A stretch of DNA of 7,389 bases from Tissierellia bacterium (GCA_012798935.1 JAAZMG010000110.1:1-7389); one strand, 5' to 3'; shown: positions 1-6,456, numbered from the stretch's first letter. The notes: generated by a model not told the origin, from the sequence alone. Translations and numbers: made by a program.

Positions 1-126
1 CGCACTTACCTTTTCAGGTTTCGCTGTGGTTTAGATAGCTTTACGAGTTTCCAGCAATTCAAAGGATTTTGGATAGCTATGCTATCACTCCATGCTCTTT
101 ACGAACATGGGAGGCTGTCAACATTT
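1..126 (-). ncRNA. 5' portion of a group I (IA-like) intron, possibly an IStron; truncated by window edge
   Basis: Read on the minus strand, this stretch has the look of a group I intron core and no coding potential. A hairpin (arms 106-113 and 88-94, one bulged base) is followed by a second (GATAGC at 86-81, GCTATC at 77-72). Next comes GAATTGCTGGAAACTCG (60-44), which fits the conserved J3/4-P4 'P' element (AAUUGC.GGAAA). Then CTATCTAAACCACAGCGAA (38-20) resembles the P5/P4-3' strand of IA2 introns such as T4 td, and its CCACAGC can pair back, with a bulge, to TTGCTGG. The rest of the core (P6, P7, P3', P8, P9) and any encoded proteins lie beyond position 1. Group I introns in clostridia are often the 5' end of IStrons carrying IS605-type tnpA/tnpB. 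Membership of that class is inferred here. The 5' splice site cannot be fixed, so the right boundary is approximate. Confidence 0.68.
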
Positions 127-177
127 TTCTAATCTATAAAGTTTTTATAGTATTATATAAACTTTTATAGATTAGAA
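127..177. repeat. AT-rich near-perfect inverted repeat
   Basis: Arms 127-140 and 164-177 are perfect 14-base reverse complements (core TCTAATCTATAAA). The pairing continues imperfectly inward through GTTT and TTATA, giving a long, almost purely A-U hairpin. Neither side has a proper U-run, so it does not look like an intrinsic terminator. It sits exactly between the riboswitch leader and the intron-like sequence. It could be a target hairpin beside an IS200/IS605-type insertion, an extension of intron stem P1, or a protein-binding palindrome. The sequence alone does not decide between these. Confidence 0.7.
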
Positions 178-227
178 GTAATTGTTAGTTACCTCCAAAT
201 ATATATTTCCCCAGGGCTAGGGTTAAA
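178..227 (-). promoter_or_regulatory. Leader segment with a ribosome binding site but no start codon
   Basis: On the minus strand TTTGGAGGTAACTAAC (199-184) contains a near-perfect Shine-Dalgarno sequence, GGAGGT at 196-191. No ATG, GTG or TTG follows at a workable distance. The sequence runs on as AATTACTTC and into the inverted repeat. This is where the riboswitch-controlled gene should begin. The simplest inference is that the start codon was separated from its ribosome binding site by the intron or element to the left. An ATT start is possible but leads to a stop after five codons. Confidence 0.4.
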
Positions 228-261
228 CAATAAAATAAGCCCCGAAATAAAGCTTCGGGGC
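228..261 (-). terminator. Intrinsic terminator of the FMN riboswitch
   Basis: On the minus strand GCCCCGAA (261-254) pairs perfectly with TTCGGGGC (246-239) around a seven-base loop. It is followed by the U-rich tract TTATTTTATT. The 5' arm with its next base (GCCCCGAAG, 261-253) can also pair at eight of nine positions with CTTCAGGGC (402-394) in the 5' strand of the aptamer. That alternative pairing would be the antiterminator, an arrangement known from the B. subtilis rib leader. The terminator also lies downstream of the phosphofructokinase gene, which has none of its own, so it probably ends read-through from that gene too. Confidence 0.85.
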
Positions 262-290
262 GTGATTGACAAACTTAATAAATTAAGCAT

Positions 291-405
291 GATCTTCTTC
301 CATCCAGACTTTAACTGTCGGCCTTGGGTTTTCACCAAGTCAACCAAATCAATTGGCTCGCGGGCTGTAACCGCCGGTGAGGATTTGCACCTCGCCCTGA
401 AGATA
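291..405 (-). promoter_or_regulatory. FMN riboswitch (RFN element)
   Basis: The minus strand carries the conserved RFN blocks in order: AGGGCGAGGTG, then TCCTCACCGGCGGT, AGCCCGCGAGC, GGCCGACAGT and AGTCTGGATGG. The closing stem P1 is ATCTTC (404-399) with GAAGAT (297-292). The element binds flavin mononucleotide and normally shuts off riboflavin synthesis or uptake genes. The terminator 30 bases further on indicates transcriptional control, with FMN binding stabilising P1 and freeing the terminator. The regulated gene (typically ribU or ribDEAH) is not in the window, because intron-like sequence occupies that place. Confidence 0.96.
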
Positions 406-422
406 TTTATTTACTTACTAAT

Positions 423-451
423 AGTATAATTCTAATACCTATTATTGTCAA
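423..451 (-). promoter_or_regulatory. Sigma-A promoter for the FMN riboswitch transcript
   Basis: On the minus strand the consensus -35 TTGACA (451-446) is separated by exactly 17 bases from the -10 TATACT (428-423). Transcription would start near 416, about a dozen bases before aptamer stem P1. The -35 hexamer begins at the base directly after the phosphofructokinase stop codon, so the riboswitch unit has its own strong promoter packed against the upstream gene. Confidence 0.8.
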
Positions 452-1687
452 CTATATTAAATTTTCTTTATTTAAATCTATATATTTAGGAAGACCTTCC
501 TCTATAGGTAAAGTAGGCTCTCCTATAATTAAAGGAGCCATATATTCAATTGCCTCATCTGTTATATTATTCCCTTCCAGTGCAATCCATTCTTTTGGAA
601 AATACTTTATATTATTAGCTACTTTAGAGGCTTCTACCCTATAGGTTTCAATTTCATAAGGATTGTTTCCTAATCTTTTCATCCCTACCATAAATCCTGT
701 ATGCCCTTGAGCAGAATATTTCATAGCTTGTTTACCTACTAGATAGGCTTCCTCTATATCTGTCATAGATGCTAAATGCATAGCAGATCGTTGGGCTACA
801 CTAAGCTCCAAAACTCTAGTTTTTGGAGCTATTTTATTATCTTTAATTACCTTTTCTATATATTTACCAACTCCACCTAATTGAGCATGAGAGAAACCAT
901 CATGTGTTTTAGAATCACTATCTCTAATAAATAAGGTTTCACCAGATTCATCCTTTACTCCTTCTGAAACTACAATATAAGCTCTATTTTTCTTTTGAAA
1001 TACATCACTTACTTCACTTAAAAACTTCTCTTCTATAAATTCCTTCTCTGGTAAATATATAAAATCTACTACAGATTCCCCATTTAATTTAGCCAATGCA
1101 GCACTAGCAGCTAACCAACCTGTATCTCTTCCCATAGTTTCTAATATAAATACCCCATTATTTGGATATATTCTTGAATCTAAATAGGTTTCTAATGTAG
1201 TTGTAGCAATATATTTTGCAGCACTTCCATAACCTGGGGTATGGTCAGTGTGGAGTAGATCATTATCAATAGTTTTTGGAATTCCAATTATTTGCTTATC
1301 AATCCCTTTTAAGCTAGCATATTCACTTAACTTACTTACCGTATCCATGGAATCATTTCCACCTATATAGAAAAAGGTCTGAACATCTAGCATATCCAAT
1401 ATTTGAAAAAATTTTAAATATTCCTCTTCATTTTTGTTAAAATCATCCATCTTATATCTACAAGACCCTAATCCTGCTGCAGGTGTATATTTTAATAGTT
1501 CTAAATCCTTATCTGTTAACTTTGATAAATTTATAATCCTTTCCTGCAAAATTCCCTCAATTCCATTAATACCACCATAAACATTATCATAATATTTTAT
1601 TTTATTATTTTCCCCTACAACTCCAGCAACACTAGAATTTATTACAGATGTGGGACCACCAGATTGAGCAACCATACAGTTCTTCAT
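452..1687 (-). CDS. pfp: 6-phosphofructokinase, probably pyrophosphate-dependent
   Basis: This enzyme phosphorylates fructose 6-phosphate at C1 in glycolysis. The PPi-using type works reversibly in the cytoplasm. Visible motifs are the N-terminal phosphate loop GGPTSVIN (10-17), GGNDS (109-113), PKTIDND (137-143, with catalytic Asp141), MGRDTGWLA (185-193), SEG (241-243) and Arg300. Asp112 sits where ATP-PFKs have Gly, and Lys138 precedes TID. Both are hallmarks of PPi use. Asn111 replaces the usual metal-binding Asp. I recall GGNDS as typical of the TM0289-like B2 clade, whose length (about 410-420 residues) matches the 411 here. The ATG at 1687 is preceded by AAAGGGTGAT. The stop is TAG. 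The kinase gene ends 54 bases upstream, so co-transcription is possible, but a promoter candidate lies in that gene's tail. Phosphofructokinase identity is firm, while the phosphate donor is inferred from motifs. Confidence 0.93.
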   Translation of the reverse strand: MKNCMVAQSGGPTSVINSSVAGVVGENNKIKYYDNVYGGINGIEGILQERIINLSKLTDKDLELLKYTPAAGLGSCRYKMDDFNKNEEEYLKFFQILDMLDVQTFFYIGGNDSMDTVSKLSEYASLKGIDKQIIGIPKTIDNDLLHTDHTPGYGSAAKYIATTTLETYLDSRIYPNNGVFILETMGRDTGWLAASAALAKLNGESVVDFIYLPEKEFIEEKFLSEVSDVFQKKNRAYIVVSEGVKDESGETLFIRDSDSKTHDGFSHAQLGGVGKYIEKVIKDNKIAPKTRVLELSVAQRSAMHLASMTDIEEAYLVGKQAMKYSAQGHTGFMVGMKRLGNNPYEIETYRVEASKVANNIKYFPKEWIALEGNNITDEAIEYMAPLIIGEPTLPIEEGLPKYIDLNKENLI

Positions 1688-1741
1688 ATTATCACCCTTT
1701 GACTTAATTTTTTGTGTTTTAAATGCTTCTAATATTCTACA

Positions 1742-3115
1742 TTATATGTTATTATAGCCTTTATTTATGGTTTCTGCAATATTGTATTTATACTCTACAA
1801 TAGGAAAATAAATAGTAAATTGAGTACCTTTCCCTAATTTACTATTAACATGTATTTGCCCATTATGATTATTTACCATTCTTTTTACAATATTTAAACC
1901 TAAACCAGTGCCGTTAGATCCTTTAGTTGTAAAATAAGGGTCAAATATTTTATTTATAATTTCCTCTTTTATTCCTACTCCTGTATCTGCAATCTCTAAA
2001 ACCACTTGATCTTTTATATCATAAGTCCTTATAGTCAATATTCCACCATTCTCCATAGCATCTACTCCATTTAAAATAATATTTAATATAGCCTGTCTTA
2101 TTTCATATTCATTGGCATAAATATATCCCTTGGAATTTAAGCCTACATCCATTTTTAATCGCTTCTTGTCTATACTATAAGTAGCTTTGAATTTATGTCT
2201 GGTCATCTCTATACAGTTGTTTACTATATGATCTAGATTATAATAATCCTTTTTGTTATCATAACTTCCCCTTATATGGTCCTTTATCTTGTCGATTACA
2301 TTTCTACCATCTAATGCAGTCTTATTGATTATTTTTAAATAATCCATCACCTCTGAAGATTGTTCTGTAGCTAAAGATAGCTGAGCATATCCTGAAATAG
2401 TGGTTAATAAATTATTTACGTCGTGGACTGTTTCTTCCATTAGGTCCCCTAGGGATCTTAAATGTTCCACCCTTTTCATTTCTTTTTTATATTTTTCATC
2501 TACTGCGTAATACTTTGACAATAAAATCAATGACCGGAATATTAACTGGAAGGGGGTGTAGATTTCAAAATCATTTACCCCATCTAATAATAATACTTCA
2601 TGGTTCCTAAGCAAAATGTGAATATGTTCTTCTTTAAGGTCTTTCATTATATATCTAAATATAAACCTAGTTTTTCTTTCTTTAGACATAGTTTTTAAAT
2701 TATTGTAAATAGATTTAAGCTCATCCTCTTCTACAGAGCGCCAAAAATAATCTACGGTTATATAAACTTGATTAAGATTAGAACCTTTTCTATTTAACTG
2801 GTCTAATCCTTTTTCTATTGCTTTTAAAATTCCTTTAATATCAATACTATCTTCCTTTAAATAATCATCTCTACATATAGATATAATCCTACCTTCATTA
2901 TGTATGTGATTTAAGTCTATTCTCCAAGTCTTCCCTAAATAGTCTAAACTTTGACTCTCCTCCTTTTTTGAATTAATACATATCATTCTTCCACCACTAT
3001 TAAAATAATCTGATAGATATTTACCGTAAGATTTAAATTCCTCTTCAAAGCTGTCAGAACTTATAATCCCAACAAAAGCATGTTTGTTAATTACTCTTTT
3101 ATAAGTACTATCCAA
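1742..3115 (-). CDS. Soluble sensor histidine kinase with N-terminal MEDS-like sensory domain
   Basis: This is a 457-residue cytoplasmic kinase with no signal peptide or membrane segment. Residues 220-285 form the dimerisation/phosphoacceptor region, with the H box HDVNNLLTTI and His231. The ATPase domain spans about 295-440, with the N box around ILNGVDAM (to 354, Asn349), DTGVGI (377-382), FDPYFTTK (391-398) and GTGLGL (402-407). All catalytic motifs are intact. Residues 10-200 have an alpha/beta pattern ending in HEVLLLDG and PFQLIFRSLILLSKYY. This resembles the MEDS (DcmR sensory) domain, but that assignment is tentative and the ligand is unknown. The start is TTG, supported by a strong ribosome binding site. 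It lies 18 bases after tex and 54 bases before the phosphofructokinase gene. No response regulator is adjacent, so it is an orphan kinase within this window. The HDxNN-type H box is shared with NtrB-like and hybrid kinases. Confidence 0.9.
   Translation of the reverse strand: MDSTYKRVINKHAFVGIISSDSFEEEFKSYGKYLSDYFNSGGRMICINSKKEESQSLDYLGKTWRIDLNHIHNEGRIISICRDDYLKEDSIDIKGILKAIEKGLDQLNRKGSNLNQVYITVDYFWRSVEEDELKSIYNNLKTMSKERKTRFIFRYIMKDLKEEHIHILLRNHEVLLLDGVNDFEIYTPFQLIFRSLILLSKYYAVDEKYKKEMKRVEHLRSLGDLMEETVHDVNNLLTTISGYAQLSLATEQSSEVMDYLKIINKTALDGRNVIDKIKDHIRGSYDNKKDYYNLDHIVNNCIEMTRHKFKATYSIDKKRLKMDVGLNSKGYIYANEYEIRQAILNIILNGVDAMENGGILTIRTYDIKDQVVLEIADTGVGIKEEIINKIFDPYFTTKGSNGTGLGLNIVKRMVNNHNGQIHVNSKLGKGTQFTIYFPIVEYKYNIAETINKGYNNI
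1751..1779 (-). promoter_or_regulatory. Candidate promoter for the phosphofructokinase gene inside the kinase 3' end
   Basis: On the minus strand TTGCAG (1779-1774) is followed after 17 bases by a perfect TATAAT (1756-1751). It lies in the last codons of the kinase, beyond its ATPase domain. A start near 1744 would give a 5' leader of roughly 57 bases before the ATG at 1687. A second TATAAT at 1746-1741 lacks a good -35. The -35 matches consensus in only three of six positions, and AT-rich DNA produces TATAAT by chance, so this is a moderate call. Confidence 0.42.
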
Positions 3116-3121
3116 TACACA

Positions 3122-3129
3122 CTCCCCCC
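3122..3129 (-). promoter_or_regulatory. Ribosome binding site supporting the TTG start of the kinase
   Basis: On the minus strand GGGGGGAG (3129-3122) ends six bases before the TTG at 3115. GTG at 3120 is out of frame and there is no in-frame ATG nearby, so the ribosome binding site fixes TTG as the start. Confidence 0.65.
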
Positions 3130-3133
3130 ATAT

Positions 3134-5233
3134 TTAAACCTCTTTCATACTAAGAGAAATCCTTCCTCTTTCAATATCTATATCTAGTATTTTTACTTTG
3201 ATAATATCCCCTACTTTAACTATTTCCTTGGGATGCTTTACATACCTTTCAGATAGATGAGATATATGGACTAACCCATCTTGTTTAACACCTATATCTA
3301 CAAATGCTCCAAAATCCACTACATTTCGTACAGTCCCTGTTAGAACCATATCCTGTTTTAAATCCTCTATATTTAATACATCGGTTCTAAAAATTGGTTT
3401 TGGCATTTCATCTCTTGGGTCTCTTCCTGGTTTTTTTAACTCCGTAACTATATCCTTTAAAGTCAAATTTCCTACATCTAGTTCCTTTGAAAGTTTAAGT
3501 GTACTTTCCTCATCTAAATCCATGTTAAGTAATTTCTCTGCTATAGTATAAGACTCTGGATGGACTCCTGTATTATCTAAAGGGTTATCCCCTTGTGGAA
3601 TCCTTAAAAACCCAGCACATTGGGTAAAAGTCTTTGGTCCTAGACCTTTTATATTTAATAATTCCCTCCTATTTCTAAACCTTCCTTTTTCTTCCCTATA
3701 TTTAACTAAATTTGAAGCCACCCTTGAAGAAATGCCAGCTACATATTTTAATAGAGATGGACTAGCTGTATTTAAATCTACTCCTACCCTATTAACACAA
3801 TCCTCTACTACAGCCTTTAAAGCTTCATCCAATCTTCCTTGATTCAAATCATGCTGATACTGTCCTACTCCTATATGCTTAGGTTCTATTTTTACCAACT
3901 CTGCTAAAGGGTCCTGAAGCCTTCTTCCTATGGATATTGCCCCTCTTATAGAAACATCTAAATCTGGAAACTCCTCTATTCCAACTTCCGATGCAGAATA
4001 AACAGAAGCCCCTGCTTCACTTACTATAATGTAGGATACATCCCCCCCTCTTTCTTTAAGCATACTAGCTACTACCATTTCAGTTTCCCGAGATGCAGTA
4101 CCATTACCTATGGCTATTAAGCTTACATCATATTTATGTATAAGTTCCTTTAACTTTGCTTAAGTTTCTTCTATTCTATTTTGTGGTTCTGTTGGATATA
4201 CAGTTGTATAGGATAATAGTTTTCCAGTGTCATCCATTACCGCTACTTTACATCCTGTTCTAAAACCAGGATCAATCCCCATTACAATTTTCCCTTTTAT
4301 TGGTGGTTGCATAAGTAAAGGTTCTAAATTAAGTGCAAAAACCTTTATGGCTTCTTCCTCTGCCCTTTCTGTAAGATCAGCCCTTATTTCCCTTTCTATG
4401 GAAGGAAATATCAGTCTTTTATAACTATCCTGGATACTATCTTCTAGATAAGGTTTTGTTTCTGTATTTTCATTGCTTATTATTTGGGATTTTAATTTAG
4501 ATATTATTTCTTCCTCTGGAAATACTAAGGATACCCTTAAGAACTTCTCCTTTTCACCTCTGTTTATAGCGAGAATTCTATGATTAGGAATAGACTTAAC
4601 AGGTTCTTTATAATCTGAGTACATTTCATATACGGATTTTTCTTCATTTTTAATTTCTTCTGTTTGAATTATACCCTTTTTATAGGCTATCACTCTTATT
4701 ATATCCCTATATTCTGCATTATCTGAAATTATTTCAGCAATTATGTCCATAGCCCCAATTAGAGCCTCTTCTTCCGTGTTTACTCCCTTTTCTTCGTCAA
4801 TATAAGACAATACTTTCTCTCTTAATTGCCCCTTTTGAGCCTTCTGTTCTAATATAAATTTAGCCAATCCTTCTAATCCTTTTTCCTTAGCAATAGTAGC
4901 TCTTGTTCTTCTCTTTGGTCTAAAAGGTCTATATAAATCCTCTATCCTTTGGAGGGTTTCAGCATTTAATATATCCTTCTTTAAACTTTCTGTAAGTTTT
5001 CCTTGTTCGTCTATTAGTCTAATTACTTCTTCCTGTCTATCCTTTAAATTCCTTAAATAATTTAATCTATCAGAGAAATCTCTTAAAACCGTATCCTTTA
5101 AGTCCCCTGTCTGTTCCTTCCGATATCTAGCTATAAAAGGGATTGTATTCCCTTCATCTATTAATTTTATTGTATTAGTAGCTTGAAATGATTTTAGTTT
5201 AAATTCATCTATTAGTATTTTAACTATATCCAT
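3134..5233 (-). pseudogene. tex: tex, S1 RNA-binding transcription accessory protein, interrupted by an in-frame TAA
   Basis: The full frame runs from ATG at 5233 (ribosome binding site AAGGAG, six-base spacer) to TAA at 3134, or 699 codons, which is close to the usual 715-720 of Tex. Domains in order are the Tex_N helical region (from about 1-190, with FIARYRKEQTGDL and LYRPFRPKRRTRATIAKEKG), a YqgF/RNase H-like domain beginning GIDPGFRTGCKVAV (319-332), helix-hairpin-helix motifs (about 485-545, NIKGLGPKTF) and a C-terminal S1 domain (about 625-699). Codon 358 (4162-4160) is TAA. The frame does not shift, and AKLKELI, IAIGNGTASRETE and VSEAGASVYSASE continue beyond it as in intact Tex. As written, the sequence gives a 357-residue N-terminal product and a possible 314-residue C-terminal piece from ATG 4078, which lacks a good ribosome binding site. 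A recent nonsense mutation or a sequence error is likely, since nothing else in the gene is decayed. Confidence 0.93.
4160..4162 (-). other. In-frame premature stop codon in tex
   Basis: The minus strand reads ATA GAA GAA ACT TAA GCA AAG TTA (I-E-E-T-stop-A-K-L). In Tex homologues this helix typically reads EEAK or similar, so a single A-to-T change of AAA (Lys) to TAA explains it. TAA also ends tex itself, the kinase, prfB and secA in this window, so codon reassignment is not an option. Confidence 0.9.
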
Positions 5234-5266
5234 GTTGTTCTCCTTCCATATTTTAAATTAAATCCC

Positions 5267-5295
5267 CATATAATGGTATTCGACATAAGTTTAAA
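5267..5295 (-). promoter_or_regulatory. Weak candidate promoter for tex with a Spo0A-like box
   Basis: The 100-base gap between the prfB terminator and tex needs a promoter. On the minus strand TTTAAA (5295-5290) and TATATG (5272-5267) are spaced by 17 bases, but both are poor matches. Within the spacer TGTCGAA (5285-5279) equals the core of the Spo0A box. A seven-base match can easily arise by chance, so regulation by Spo0A is only a suggestion. Confidence 0.28.
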
Positions 5296-5311
5296 AAATC
5301 CTACCTTATTT

Positions 5312-5347
5312 CAAAAAAATTAGCCCTTCTATGTTAGAGGGCTTTTT
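5312..5347 (-). terminator. Rho-independent terminator after prfB
   Basis: On the minus strand AAAAAGCCCT pairs with AGGGCT (perfect six-base core, 5343-5338 with 5327-5322) and is followed by AATTTTTTT. The 5' arm lies in the last sense codons of prfB (Lys-Ala-Leu) and its stop codon falls in the loop, so translation termination and transcription termination overlap. The plus strand also shows a short U-run (TTTTTG), so the hairpin could work in both directions, although no plus-strand gene needs it. Confidence 0.85.
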
Positions 5348-6438
5348 GTTTCAAATATTCATTTATAAATATATCAATATCTCCGTCCATTACCTTGTTT
5401 ACATCTCCTACTTCCACATCAGTTCTATGGTCCTTCACTAGACTATAAGGGTGGAATATATAGGAGCGTATTTGGGAACCCCAAGCTATTTGAGTATATT
5501 TTCCCTGTAAATCTTCAATCTTTTCTTTATGTTCTTCTTCTTGAAGCTGTATTAGCTTTGCTTTTAACATTCTCATAGCTGTAATTCTGTTGCTATGTTG
5601 AGACCTTTCGTTTTGACATTGGACCATTATCCCTGTAGGTATATGGGTTATCCTAACGGCCGAGTCCGTAGTATTTACATGCTGCCCCCCAGCACCACTA
5701 GCTCTATAGGTGTCAATCTTTAAATCTGGCTCGTTTATTTCTACTTCTATTTCATCATCTAGTTCAGGATAAACATCAATGCTAGCAAAAGAGGTATGTC
5801 TTTTATTGGAGGAATCAAAAGGAGATATTCTTACTAATCTATGGACTCCTTTTTCAGATTTTAAGTAACCATAGGCATTAAATCCTTCAATAAGCATGGT
5901 TACAGACTTGATTCCACCTTCTGTGTCTGATAAATAATCCAATATAGTTACTTGAAAATTTTTTTGGTCCGCCCATCTTTTATACATCCTAAGGAGCATC
6001 TCCGCCCAGTCTTGGGCTTCCAATCCTCCTGCCCCAGAATGGATAGAAAGTATAGCATTGTTTTTGTCATATTCTCCACTTAATAAGGTAGATAATTTAA
6101 AATCTTCCGCTTCCTTAGATATTTTCCCAAAGTCCTCTTTTATCTCCTTATATACATTGTAATCTTCTTCCTCGATGGATAATTCTATTAAAACTTCTAA
6201 ATCTTCAATTTTATTTCTCAAATCTTCAAATTCCCCAATTTGATCTTTTAATATTTTAGTTTCTCTCATTATCTTTTGAGCCTTGTCTATATCTTGCCAT
6301 AAATCCTCAGCATAGGATTCTTTCTCTAATTTGATTGCTTTTTTCTTCATACCTTCTATGTCAAAGAGACGCTCCTAATTCATCAATCATATCTTTGATT
6401 TCTTCTACCTTTTCTTTGTATAAATATATTCCTTCCAT
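5334..6438 (-). CDS. prfB: Peptide chain release factor 2, with programmed +1 frameshift
   Basis: RF2 recognises UAA and UGA stop codons and releases the finished peptide on the ribosome. The product needs a join. Codons 1-25 run from ATG 6438 (AAAGGAG at 6450-6444, five-base spacer) to CTT 6366-6364. A TGA at 6363-6361 follows, and slipping +1 continues with GAC at 6362-6360 (Asp-Ile-Glu-Gly-Met). The total is 367 residues, against 365 in E. coli. With the 29 extra N-terminal residues, the SPF stop-recognition tripeptide falls at 205-207 and the GGQ peptidyl-hydrolysis motif at 250-252, exactly the E. coli numbering. Position 246 is Ala, as in most bacteria. Starting at the ATG 6350 would lose part of the N-terminal helical domain and has no ribosome binding site. 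The gene follows secA by 57 bases, a common Firmicute order, and ends in its own terminator. Its synthesis is expected to be autoregulated by RF2 level. Confidence 0.97.
6360..6376 (-). promoter_or_regulatory. prfB autoregulatory +1 frameshift site
   Basis: The minus strand reads AGGAG CGTCT CTT TGA C. It has an internal Shine-Dalgarno sequence (6376-6372), the slippery CTT codon (6366-6364), the in-frame TGA (6363-6361) and the following C that makes it a weak stop. This is the arrangement known from E. coli prfB, here with the Shine-Dalgarno sequence one base further from the slip codon. When RF2 is scarce the ribosome pauses at TGA and shifts, making full-length RF2. When RF2 is plentiful a 25-residue peptide is released. 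Confidence 0.95.
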
Positions 6439-6456
6439 AATTGCTCCTTTCATTTG

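Noticed and set aside
75..125. Short minus-strand open frame from the ATG at about 122 (about 15 codons)
   Set aside because: It has no adjacent ribosome binding site, ends quickly at TAG, and overlaps the structured intron-like hairpins.
128..176. CRISPR-like or tandem repeat signal
   Set aside because: Only two inverted arms are present, with no direct repeats or spacers.
127..177. Inverted repeat as a transcription terminator
   Set aside because: The stem is almost all A-U, and neither strand has the U-run expected after an intrinsic terminator.
3134..4078. C-terminal part of Tex as an independent S1/HhH protein
   Set aside because: The same frame continues upstream with conserved Tex residues to the TAA, and the ATG at 4078 has no convincing ribosome binding site. 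It is better seen as half of one broken gene.
4160..4162. TAA read as an amino acid by codon reassignment
   Set aside because: tex, the kinase, prfB and secA all end with TAA in this window, and RF2, which reads UAA, is present.
4227..4424. 65-codon open frame on the plus strand
   Set aside because: It lies wholly antisense to the conserved RNase H-like region of tex, has no ribosome binding site or recognisable product, and is a shadow of the tex codons.
5334..6350. Release factor 2 starting at the ATG at 6350
   Set aside because: There is no ribosome binding site, and the resulting protein lacks 29 residues that the frameshift restores with exact E. coli motif numbering.
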